Virus record (IMG/VR): IMGVR_UViG_3300001450_000121
Span: 1-34,549 of that record
DNA length: 34,549 nt
Reading direction: 5' to 3' (one strand)
Origin: a virus
Part shown: positions 9,078 to 16,208 of the stretch, one piece after another
How the letters are laid out: the number at the start of each line of letters is the position of its first letter
Numbering within the stretch: position 1 is the stretch's first letter
Notes under the pieces: model-generated
The model's input: only the letters and a program-made list of their open reading frames with translations
What the model was told of the DNA's origin: nothing
Databases searched by the model: none
Position numbers and translations under genes: made by a program

Positions 9078-10157
9078 ATGCTTCAAAAGAACTACAAAAA
9101 GAAAAGTATAGGTACACTACAAATAAATTCAGAGTTTACTAGATCTGGTAAAAATAAGATTGTAAAAATATCAAATTCTGATGATGTTTTGTCTATTAGA
9201 AATATTAATAAGTTTAGATCTTTATCTAATCTAGAAACAATCAAAGACTATAGAGGATATTTTTATAACTTTTCTAGAGATCTTAATATCATTAATACAG
9301 ATGTCAGATGGGATCTATTATTAGGTAATGGTATTTGTGACAAATATGACAAAGATCTTTTAAATAAAATTAAATTTTCTATTGATAAAATTACTTCATA
9401 TCATACTAATATTCTTAATAGAAGAAAGACACTATACGAAAATCTAAACAAGATTCTGGATGAGTCAGGTAATGAAATTGAAGTTCCGGAATATTCACAT
9501 GATGGAGTGACAGGCAGAACTACAATTAAAAAAGGTTTTAACTTTTTAACTTCTAAAAAAGAGTTTAGAAAAAAATGCAAATCTAAAAATAAAGATAATA
9601 TGCTGGTCAGTATTGACTTTAAGGCATGCGAGCCTAATCTATACTTAAGATCTTTGGGCATAGAAATATCAGACCCTGATATATACGAATTTTTATCTAG
9701 TAAGCTTAATTTAGATGTAAAAGATAGAAGTACTTTAAAGAGAGGAATACTGTCAGTTTTGTATGGAGCGTCTGACAGCACTTCAAGTAAATTACTAGGA
9801 AGTAAAAAACAAAATCTAGACAAGATAAAAAAATTCTTTAAAATCAAAGAGGTAGAAGAAGAACTAAAGGCCCAGTTTCAGAATACAAATACAATTTACA
9901 ACTTATACGGGAGACCAATACACTCAGACAAAAGCATTCTTAACAAGTGGATTCAATCATCAGCAGTAGATTTTTGTAGTTTAGCATTTTTAAATTTTGT
10001 GGAGGAATTTAATTTAAATGTTTGCTACTTAGTTCATGACGATATGGTTGTAGATATTAGTAAAGAAGAATATGAAAAAATAAAAGACATAACCGAGCTT
10101 TATGAACCTGACGCAAAATTAAGCCTTCCCGTAGAAATTACTATTCTAAACGCCTAA
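9078..10157 (+). CDS. Minimal family A DNA polymerase (palm/fingers, no exonuclease)
   Basis: A 359-aa protein with the ordered motifs of family A DNA polymerases: TGR at 145-147; motif A SIDFKACEPNLYLR with Asp180 and Glu185 (equivalent to E. coli Pol I D705/E710); motif B DRSTLKRGILSVLYG with Arg217, Lys221 and Tyr229 (R754, K758, Y766 equivalents; the F762 position is Leu); LYGRP at 276-280; Gln293 in WIQSSAVDF; motif C LVHDDMVVDI with His320-Asp321. The usual HDE is HDD. There is no 3'-5' or 5'-3' exonuclease domain, and the thumb region (1-145) is short. It is very AT-rich and sits between a baseplate gene and an unknown gene, away from the replication cluster. No ribosome binding site precedes the ATG. 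All catalytic residues are present, so activity is plausible; its role (repair, priming, lesion bypass) is unknown. Confidence 0.85.
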   Translation: MLQKNYKKKSIGTLQINSEFTRSGKNKIVKISNSDDVLSIRNINKFRSLSNLETIKDYRGYFYNFSRDLNIINTDVRWDLLLGNGICDKYDKDLLNKIKFSIDKITSYHTNILNRRKTLYENLNKILDESGNEIEVPEYSHDGVTGRTTIKKGFNFLTSKKEFRKKCKSKNKDNMLVSIDFKACEPNLYLRSLGIEISDPDIYEFLSSKLNLDVKDRSTLKRGILSVLYGASDSTSSKLLGSKKQNLDKIKKFFKIKEVEEELKAQFQNTNTIYNLYGRPIHSDKSILNKWIQSSAVDFCSLAFLNFVEEFNLNVCYLVHDDMVVDISKEEYEKIKDITELYEPDAKLSLPVEITILNA

Positions 10158-10165
10158 GTAATCTT

Positions 10166-11677
10166 ATGGCAAATAAAAAAATAAAATCAGAATCTTACGG
10201 TACACAACGTCAAACTTGGGCCGGAGGCGCAGGTGCTGGAAGCAACTTCCAGCACGGAAAAGACTTAGGTACACACACAAGAGGTAGTCTAGGTACAAGA
10301 GGCGCAGACTCAAACTGGAGCAGGGCTAGTCAAGCTGTTATGCCTTTAAATGCTTTTACACATTTTTTAGATGAAGACGAAGACGAAGAGTTTGATGAAG
10401 GCTACACTGTTGAAGACTCAAAATATGATCTTCAAGAAATTCTTCGATTGAACGAAGATTTAAGTGATGTAGGTGCTGCCGCTGTAGACATAGCAACAGA
10501 CTTAGGCGGTGACTTTGCTGCATCTGCAATTTCTGGATTAGATGTTACAAGAACAGTTGGGACAGGCACTAGTTTACTGTTTATTACTAAAAATATTTAT
10601 GAAATTAAAAAAGGTCGCGAAAGAGCAGATGAAGTTATTCGCCAGTTTTTAAACAGGCCAACGAACGAAGCTGCAGAAAAAATGGCAGACATATTTGATT
10701 CACTTATAACAGATGTCATTGACCTTTTTCAAAGAACAATAGAGATAATACCTGATAGTTTGCCTATAGAAGAGTTTGGCTCAATAGCAATTTCTATAGC
10801 CCAGAATTACAAGCGCGCAGCTAAATTTTTAAAGGCTTATTTTACGTTTAGAAAGGTAGATTCTATCACAGCTGTCGGCAAAAAATTTACAGCTAAGTCT
10901 GTGCGAAGAGTCTCTTTTTACGGAATTGTGTCACCCATTATTAAGATGGTAATGAAGTTATTTAACTCTGACTTTGTTCCTGAAAAAGTCGAAGAAAACA
11001 AGTCTATAATCATGGGTACAATCTCAAGAATTGTATTGCTAGGCGATTTAATGGAAGACTACCATATTCAAAAAGAAGTAGCTATAGGTATCGGAATACC
11101 AGAAGAAGATTTTGTTTACAGACACAGAATTTTACAGCCGGGTTCAGAAGCTGATGGTTACGATTATGAGTCACCAAGAAATGAACTTCCTTTTGAAGAT
11201 AGAGTAGAAGAAGAAATAGAAATTAGAAGAGAAGAAATGGAACAAAGACAACCAGAGTATTCAGAAGGACTATTTGGACCTGACGCAGATGATGATCTTT
11301 CTGAACCTGTTGTCGTTGGTGGCGCAGCAGCTGGCGCCGCATCTCAAAATTCTACACTTGGAAACGAATTCTTAAGAAAACTTTTCATATCAAAACCTGG
11401 AGACGAAGGTCTTTTTAGAGAGTCTTTAGAAAATAAATCTTTACTTTACTTAATAGAAGAAAAAGATTCAGAGTTAGATGAAGAACTAGAAGAAGATGAA
11501 ATAAACGAATTCTCAGGCGCCGGAGGCGGAGCTATAGGAACACTACCGCTAGGTATGTCGACAAAAGGCCCAAAGGGAAAAACCAGCGCGACATCAGGTG
11601 GCACCGCGTTCCCTTACAGTAAGAAAAGTAGAACTGCTTTTAAGAAGTACGCTAAGAAGTCATTTGGCGGAAAATAA
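10166..11677 (+). CDS. Unrecognised acidic protein with Gly-rich, basic C-terminus
   Basis: A 503-aa protein starting 8 bases after the polymerase stop. Visible parts: a Gly/Ser-rich N-terminus (residues 15-50); a strongly acidic stretch near 68-80 (DEDEDEEFDEGYTVED); an Ala-rich hydrophobic and helical core (about 95-300); a charged helix near residues 350-365 (VEEEIEIRREEMEQRQ); an acidic patch (ELDEELEEDEINEF); then GAGGGAIGTLPLGM and a basic tail KKSRTAFKKYAKKSFGGK. The alternation of acidic and basic low-complexity parts suits a virion-internal or scaffold-type protein, but I recognise no family. It may be co-transcribed with the polymerase and ends before the promoter of the ssb gene. 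Confidence 0.65.
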   Translation: MANKKIKSESYGTQRQTWAGGAGAGSNFQHGKDLGTHTRGSLGTRGADSNWSRASQAVMPLNAFTHFLDEDEDEEFDEGYTVEDSKYDLQEILRLNEDLSDVGAAAVDIATDLGGDFAASAISGLDVTRTVGTGTSLLFITKNIYEIKKGRERADEVIRQFLNRPTNEAAEKMADIFDSLITDVIDLFQRTIEIIPDSLPIEEFGSIAISIAQNYKRAAKFLKAYFTFRKVDSITAVGKKFTAKSVRRVSFYGIVSPIIKMVMKLFNSDFVPEKVEENKSIIMGTISRIVLLGDLMEDYHIQKEVAIGIGIPEEDFVYRHRILQPGSEADGYDYESPRNELPFEDRVEEEIEIRREEMEQRQPEYSEGLFGPDADDDLSEPVVVGGAAAGAASQNSTLGNEFLRKLFISKPGDEGLFRESLENKSLLYLIEEKDSELDEELEEDEINEFSGAGGGAIGTLPLGMSTKGPKGKTSATSGGTAFPYSKKSRTAFKKYAKKSFGGK

Positions 11678-11695
11678 AATTATTTGACAATAATT

Positions 11696-11724
11696 TTGTA
11701 AACAATCCTCTCCTTTTGTATAAT
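11696..11724 (+). promoter_or_regulatory. Strong sigma70-type promoter of the ssb gene
   Basis: TTGTAA (11696-11701), a 17-base spacer and TATAAT (11719-11724). The expected start is near 11731, giving a leader of about 55 bases that carries the tandem repeat. A perfect TTGACA lies at 11684-11689 but is 29 bases from the -10, too far to serve it. Confidence 0.7.
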
Positions 11725-11741
11725 GTTTAAGCAATTAAAAC

Positions 11742-11780
11742 ATTGCACATTAAATATTGCACATTAAATTTTAAAGGAGA
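11742..11780 (+). promoter_or_regulatory. Putative autogenous translational operator in ssb leader
   Basis: Two exact tandem copies of ATTGCACATTAAAT (11742-11755 and 11756-11769) run into TTTTAAAGGAGA, so UUAAA elements repeat up to the Shine-Dalgarno sequence at 11773-11780. In phage T4 the gene 32 leader has UUAAA-type repeats beside the ribosome binding site to which gp32 binds cooperatively to shut off its own translation. The layout here is the same kind; the function is inferred by analogy. Confidence 0.5.
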
Positions 11781-11784
11781 AAAA

Positions 11785-12579
11785 ATGGCAATCGATTTCG
11801 ACGCAATTAAACGTAAACTAGAAAGACTTAGCGGCGCAGACAAGAGTCGCAACTCAAAATGGAAACCTGAAGAAGGTGAAGAACATACTGTCCGACTTAT
11901 CTCATTCCCGGATAATGACGGTCAACCCTTTAAGGAAGTACAGTGGTACTACAACATTCCGGGTTCTCGAGGTATGGTAGCACCTTACCAGTTTGGCAAA
12001 AAAGATCCTGTTCAGGAACTAATTAGCAAGCTTCGCGATGAGGGTTCAAAAGAATCCTACGAGATGGCAAAAAATCTCTACCCTAATATGCGCACCTATG
12101 CTGCTGTAGTAGTACGTGGTCAAGAAGATGAAGGAGTGAAGATTTGGGGCTTTGGAAAGACTGTTTATCAAAAGCTTCTTTCTATTATGTTAGATGAAGA
12201 CTACGGTGATATTACTGATCCTCTCGAAGGTCGCGATATTAAGGTTGTTTGTACTAAGCCTCCTGGTAAAAAGTACGCAATGACTGATGTAATGCCTCGC
12301 GGCAAGGTTACTAAGCTTTCTACTAAGTCAAAACAAGCTTCTGAGTGGTTAGAAAATATTCCAAAAGTAGAAGATCTTTACACGCTTAAATCTTACGACG
12401 AGATTTCTGGTATTCTTGAAAACTGGATTAACGGAGATGAAGAAACTGTTTCTAGTGAAGGAACAGCACATCGCTCAACACCGTCAAGTACAAATACAAC
12501 TTCTGATTCAACATCAAAGAAAACAGAAAGTGAAAGCTTTGGAAGTCTAGACGATGCGTTTGCAGACTTAATGGAATAG
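11785..12579 (+). CDS. gp32-like single-stranded DNA-binding protein
   Basis: A 264-aa protein resembling T4 gp32-type SSBs: an N-terminal helical segment (DFDAIKRKLERLSG), an OB-fold core containing EHTVRLISFPDNDGQPFKEV and VKIWGFGKTVYQKLLSIM, a Ser/Thr-rich linker near 225-250, and an acidic C-terminal tail (FGSLDDAFADLME) of the sort that recruits replication partners. The start at 11785 is fixed by AAAGGAGA eight bases upstream; a TTG-initiated extension to 11743 would run through the leader repeat and is unlikely. T4 gp32 uses a His-Cys3 zinc site, but only one Cys is present here, so the zinc site is missing. It opens the replication module and has its own promoter, leader and terminator. 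Confidence 0.85.
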   Translation: MAIDFDAIKRKLERLSGADKSRNSKWKPEEGEEHTVRLISFPDNDGQPFKEVQWYYNIPGSRGMVAPYQFGKKDPVQELISKLRDEGSKESYEMAKNLYPNMRTYAAVVVRGQEDEGVKIWGFGKTVYQKLLSIMLDEDYGDITDPLEGRDIKVVCTKPPGKKYAMTDVMPRGKVTKLSTKSKQASEWLENIPKVEDLYTLKSYDEISGILENWINGDEETVSSEGTAHRSTPSSTNTTSDSTSKKTESESFGSLDDAFADLME

Positions 12580-12604
12580 AGTTAGACTTAAGTTTGACTT
12601 ACTT

Positions 12605-12630
12605 TGGCGGCACTTTGTGCCGCCATTTTT
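12605..12630 (+). terminator. Rho-independent terminator after ssb
   Basis: Stem GGCGGCAC / GTGCCGCC (12606-12613 with 12617-12624), a TTT loop, then ATTTTT. A strong intrinsic terminator just after the ssb stop, insulating ssb from uvsX. Confidence 0.9.
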
Positions 12631-12658
12631 GTAAATAAAGCAAGAAGCTAAGTAGAAT
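12629..12658 (+). promoter_or_regulatory. Promoter for the uvsX operon overlapping the terminator tail
   Basis: TTGTAA (12629-12634) lies in the T-tract end of the ssb terminator. After an 18-base spacer comes TAGAAT (12653-12658), with a start expected near 12665. The SD AAAGGA follows at about 12674. Its -35 equals that of the ssb promoter. Confidence 0.5.
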
Positions 12659-12684
12659 CAAATATAAACTTTCAAAGGACAATC

Positions 12685-13866
12685 ATGCAAAAAGACAGCT
12701 TTACCAAAGACTTAATTAAATCACTAAATAAAGAAGCAGGGACAAGAGTTGCTTATAATCTATCTGAAGATGAAAGTCCTACTCACGTAAATAGATGGAT
12801 TAGCACAGGTTCAAAAATGCTTGACTGGATTTGCGCAAACAAGAAAGACGGCGGGCTTCCAGAAGGAAGAATTATTGAAATATTCGGACCGCCCTCTATT
12901 GGAAAATCACACATAGCTACTCAGATAGCAAGATCAACACAGGAAATGGGCGGAATTGTTGTTTATATTGATACTGAAAACGCAACTTCTGTAGAAAATC
13001 TTCAGATGTTAGGTTGTGATGTAACAAAACGATTTGTATATGTTGATACTCACTGTACAGAAGAAGTCTTATCAATTGCAGAAAAAACAATCTTAAAAGC
13101 AAAAGCATTAGATAAAGACATTCCTGTAACAGTTATTTGGGATTCTGTTGCAGCATCATCACCTAAAGCAGAACTTCTTGGTGATTATGATCAAAACTCT
13201 ATTGGCCTTCAAGCAAGAACAATCTCAAAAGGAATGCGAAAGATAACAGGTGTTATTGGTCAAACTAACAGTCTTTTTGTTATTTTAAATCAAGTTCGAA
13301 CAAAGATAGGCGTAATGTATGGTGACCCAACTACTACACCGGGCGGAAAAGCAATACCTTTTCACTCTTCAATTAGGATTAGACTCGGAGCTGGACAACA
13401 GATAAAAGATGGAGACGATGTAATAGGAATCCAGGTGTGGGCAAAAACAATTAAAAACAAAGTCGCGCCTCCTTTTAGAAAGGTAGACTTTCAAATTCAT
13501 TTTGGAAAAGGTATTGTAGAACATGAAGAACTATTTGATCTACTTAGAAAGTACTGCAAAGACAACGACGTCCTTAGCGAAGACGGAAATACTGCGTATT
13601 CTGTTCAGGGAGGCGGCGCCTGGAAGTCAATAACAATGACAAATACAAGTACCGGCGAGATAATTGCAGAAAAGAAATTCTACAAAACAGGGTTCAAAGA
13701 TATTATAAACAGTCCTGACTGGTCAGAAGCTGTAGATATTTTAACAGCAGCAGCAATGAAGAAAAAACTAGGTTCTATTGAAGATGTCGAAATAGATTCA
13801 GAATCTTATGAAGAAGTACAAGCACTTGCTCAAGAACTGGATATGGACTTAGATGTAGATGTATAA
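12685..13866 (+). CDS. uvsX: UvsX/RecA-like recombinase
   Basis: A 393-aa RecA-family strand-exchange ATPase. Walker A is GPPSIGKS at 68-75 (the RecA form is GPESSGKT). The strand after it carries YIDTENA (about 94-100), where RecA has the catalytic-Glu strand FIDAEHA. Walker B is VTVIWDSVAA (148-157), followed by LFVILNQVRTKIGVMYGDPT and a PGGKAI loop 2 region like that of RecA. The acidic C-terminus (ELDMDLDVDV) is typical. It would form filaments on ssDNA for recombination-dependent replication and repair alongside the gp32-like SSB. The start has SD AAAGGAC. The last 8 bases overlap the 5' nuclease gene, so the two are probably coupled. Confidence 0.9.
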   Translation: MQKDSFTKDLIKSLNKEAGTRVAYNLSEDESPTHVNRWISTGSKMLDWICANKKDGGLPEGRIIEIFGPPSIGKSHIATQIARSTQEMGGIVVYIDTENATSVENLQMLGCDVTKRFVYVDTHCTEEVLSIAEKTILKAKALDKDIPVTVIWDSVAASSPKAELLGDYDQNSIGLQARTISKGMRKITGVIGQTNSLFVILNQVRTKIGVMYGDPTTTPGGKAIPFHSSIRIRLGAGQQIKDGDDVIGIQVWAKTIKNKVAPPFRKVDFQIHFGKGIVEHEELFDLLRKYCKDNDVLSEDGNTAYSVQGGGAWKSITMTNTSTGEIIAEKKFYKTGFKDIINSPDWSEAVDILTAAAMKKKLGSIEDVEIDSESYEEVQALAQELDMDLDVDV

Positions 13867-14824
13867 AAATAGAATTCTGCTAATAGATGGACTAAATCTT
13901 TTTACAAGACATTTTATTGCAAATCCTGCAATGTCTGAAAACGGAGATCACGTAGGCGGAATATCTGGTTTTTATAATGCAATGATGAGACTTGTAGAAA
14001 AATGCAAACCTGAAGGTGTTGTAGTAGTTTGGGAAGGCGGCGGATCAAATAAAAAAAGAGGCCTTTATAAAGATTATAAAAAAGGATCAAAGCCACAAAA
14101 ATTAAACAGGTACTACGAAGGCGACATTCCTTCTACATATGAAAATAGAAACTTTCAACTAAAAACGCTGATATCTATTTTAGGCTGCATACCAGTTTGT
14201 CAGACTTACATATCAGGTGCTGAGGCTGATGACGCAATAGGGTATTTGTCAAAATATTTGCTTAAAGAAAAGAACAAAATCATAGTCTCTTCCGATCATG
14301 ACTTTTATCAGCTTGTCAATGAATCTACAATCATATGGTCACCTACGTTAAAAGGTTTTGTCGACAAAGATAAGGTAATTGAAAGATTTGGAATTCACCC
14401 TAATAATTTTTGCTTAGCAAAGAGTATCACAGGAGACACTTCAGACAACATCCCGGGGGTTAAAGGTGTAGGATATAAGAGTCTTTCCAAGAGGTTTCAG
14501 AAGTTAACAGAGTCTCACGAATATATGCTCTATGACATGGTCGTAGATGCAAAATCAATGATTAAACCTAAGGGTCCAAAAATCTTTGAAAACATTGTAA
14601 ATAACGAAGACTTAATTAAGAGAAACAACAAGCTAGTGCTTCTTGATACAAACAATCTATCTTTGAGTCATATGCAAAAAATTGAAAGTGATATTGAAAA
14701 TTTCATTCCTGCATGGAATAATATGAATATGCAAAAAATCTTAAAGGCATCATCTATAAGAACTATTGATCCCTTAAGGTGGAATTATCTTCTACGTAAT
14801 TTAAAAAAAGGCACTATTAAATGA
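13859..14824 (+). CDS. 5'-3' exonuclease / flap endonuclease (T4 RNase H-like)
   Basis: A 321-aa FEN-family nuclease. The metal-binding acidic residues are in order: Asp10 (LLIDGLNLF), Glu122/Asp124/Asp125 (GAEADDAIGYL), Asp146/Asp148 (VSSDHDFYQL) and Asp193/Asp196 (TGDTSDNIPGVKGVGYKSL), the last leading into the helix-hairpin-helix DNA-binding region. The usual FDG near residue 59 reads WEGG, a conservative Asp-to-Glu change, followed by the basic KKRGLYKDYKKG clamp. It should remove RNA primers and 5' flaps during lagging-strand synthesis. The gene overlaps uvsX (8 bases) and the helicase (4 bases). Its length suits a stand-alone phage FEN rather than a Pol I domain. Confidence 0.9.
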   Translation: MYKNRILLIDGLNLFTRHFIANPAMSENGDHVGGISGFYNAMMRLVEKCKPEGVVVVWEGGGSNKKRGLYKDYKKGSKPQKLNRYYEGDIPSTYENRNFQLKTLISILGCIPVCQTYISGAEADDAIGYLSKYLLKEKNKIIVSSDHDFYQLVNESTIIWSPTLKGFVDKDKVIERFGIHPNNFCLAKSITGDTSDNIPGVKGVGYKSLSKRFQKLTESHEYMLYDMVVDAKSMIKPKGPKIFENIVNNEDLIKRNNKLVLLDTNNLSLSHMQKIESDIENFIPAWNNMNMQKILKASSIRTIDPLRWNYLLRNLKKGTIK

Positions 14825-16197
14825 GTTATGAAAATCACTTTTCTAAGTACGGAAAAGACTTTCAAGAAAAAATATTTCAATCACTTTTAAAAGACCAGCA
14901 ATGGGCAACACAGATGGTTGAAGTAATGACACATGAATACTTTGAACTTAAGTATTTACAGTATTTGTGTGACAGATTCTTTGGGTTTTACTTAAAGTAT
15001 AAAAGTTTTCCAACACTAAGTCTTCTTGTTTCAATCATTAGAGACGAATTGACAGAAGGTGACGATGTTATTCTTAAAGGTCAAGTAATTGAATTCTTGT
15101 CCAGAGTAAAATCGTCACCAAACTTAGGCGACTTAGAATACGTTAAAGAAAAAACTCTTGACTTTTGCAAAAAGCAAGTTTTGCAACAAGCACTAGAAGA
15201 TAGCGTCAAGGCAATTCAAGGCGAAAACTACGAAGCTGTCTTAAACATTATGAAAGACGCAGTGTCTAAAGGATCAGGTTCGTCAGTTGGCCATATCTTT
15301 TTCAAAGACCATGAAGCAAGATTTGCAAAGATTAATAGAATTTGCTGCCCTACTGGTTTATCACATCTCGATGCAAAAGATGTATTTAACGGAGGTCTTT
15401 CTAGAGGAGAAATTGGTGTAATTGTTGCGCCTACGGGAGTAGGAAAGTCACACTGGCTTGTTGCAATGGGTGCTGAGGCACTCAGAAGAGGCAAAAATGT
15501 AATTCACTATACTTTTGAATTGTCAGAGACAGCTGTAGGCATTAGATATGACAGTAACTTAACTGGAATTGACTCTTCCGACATTGTTGAAAATAAAGAA
15601 AAAGTTCTAGAATATTATGAAAATAACAATCATGGAAGGTTAATTATTAAGCAGTACCCAACAGGTTCTGCCAGCATAGTAACAATTAGAAATCACATAG
15701 AAAAGCTCTCAATGAAAGACTTTGTGCCTTCTTTAATTGTTTTAGACTATGCTGATATTATGAGGTCAACACGTCAATATGATTCACTCAGGCATGAATT
15801 AAAATTGGTATATGAAGAATTAAGAAATCTTGCAATGGAAATGAACATTCCTGTGTGGACTGCTTCTCAAGCAAACAGAGAGGCATCAAATTCTGAAGTT
15901 GTTGGCCTAGAAAACATGTCCGAAGCGTATGGAAAAGCTATGGTAGCTGACATTGTTGTCTCTATATCTAGAAAACCCGCAGAAAAAGCATCTGGAATGG
16001 GAAGAATTTTTGTTGCTAAAAACAGAGCAGGAAAAGACGGAATTCTATTTCCTGTTAAAATAGATACAGCTAGATCAAAAATAGAGATAATAGAAGATGC
16101 TTCTCAAATGTCACTTGTAGATATTTATGAATCTCATAATACGGGAACAAAAGACATGTTAAAATCTAAATGGAAAGAGATAACAGCGAGCAAGTAA
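14821..16197 (+). CDS. Replicative DNA helicase, DnaB/gp41-like
   Basis: A 458-aa RecA-fold hexameric helicase. Residues 1-150 form a helical N-terminal domain like that of DnaB/gp41. The core has Walker A APTGVGKS (203-210), then NVIHYTFELSE, a Walker B strand SLIVLDYADIM, and a sensor-like PVWTASQANRE. The arginine-finger region near the C-terminus reads RIFVAKNRAGKDG. It unwinds the fork in 5'-3' direction in this family. The 4-base ATGA overlap with the upstream nuclease gene indicates coupling. No separate primase or helicase loader is visible in this window. Confidence 0.88.
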   Translation: MSYENHFSKYGKDFQEKIFQSLLKDQQWATQMVEVMTHEYFELKYLQYLCDRFFGFYLKYKSFPTLSLLVSIIRDELTEGDDVILKGQVIEFLSRVKSSPNLGDLEYVKEKTLDFCKKQVLQQALEDSVKAIQGENYEAVLNIMKDAVSKGSGSSVGHIFFKDHEARFAKINRICCPTGLSHLDAKDVFNGGLSRGEIGVIVAPTGVGKSHWLVAMGAEALRRGKNVIHYTFELSETAVGIRYDSNLTGIDSSDIVENKEKVLEYYENNNHGRLIIKQYPTGSASIVTIRNHIEKLSMKDFVPSLIVLDYADIMRSTRQYDSLRHELKLVYEELRNLAMEMNIPVWTASQANREASNSEVVGLENMSEAYGKAMVADIVVSISRKPAEKASGMGRIFVAKNRAGKDGILFPVKIDTARSKIEIIEDASQMSLVDIYESHNTGTKDMLKSKWKEITASK

Positions 16198-16208
16198 AAG
16201 AGAAAATA

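Noticed and set aside
9401-9847. Long minus-strand open frame opposite the mini polymerase
   Set aside because: Low-complexity Leu/Ser-rich shadow of the + strand gene, no SD, no recognisable motif. Other minus-strand frames in the window are of the same kind.
11684-11689. Perfect TTGACA as the -35 of the ssb promoter
   Set aside because: 29 bases from the TATAAT; the TTGTAA at 11696 has the correct 17-base spacing.
11743-11784. TTG-initiated extension of the ssb gene
   Set aside because: It would translate the leader repeat; the ATG at 11785 has a perfect SD and family-like N-terminus.
16170-16208. Upstream ATG for nrdJ overlapping the helicase gene
   Set aside because: No ribosome binding site, and the added 13 residues are not RNR-like; 16209 preferred.
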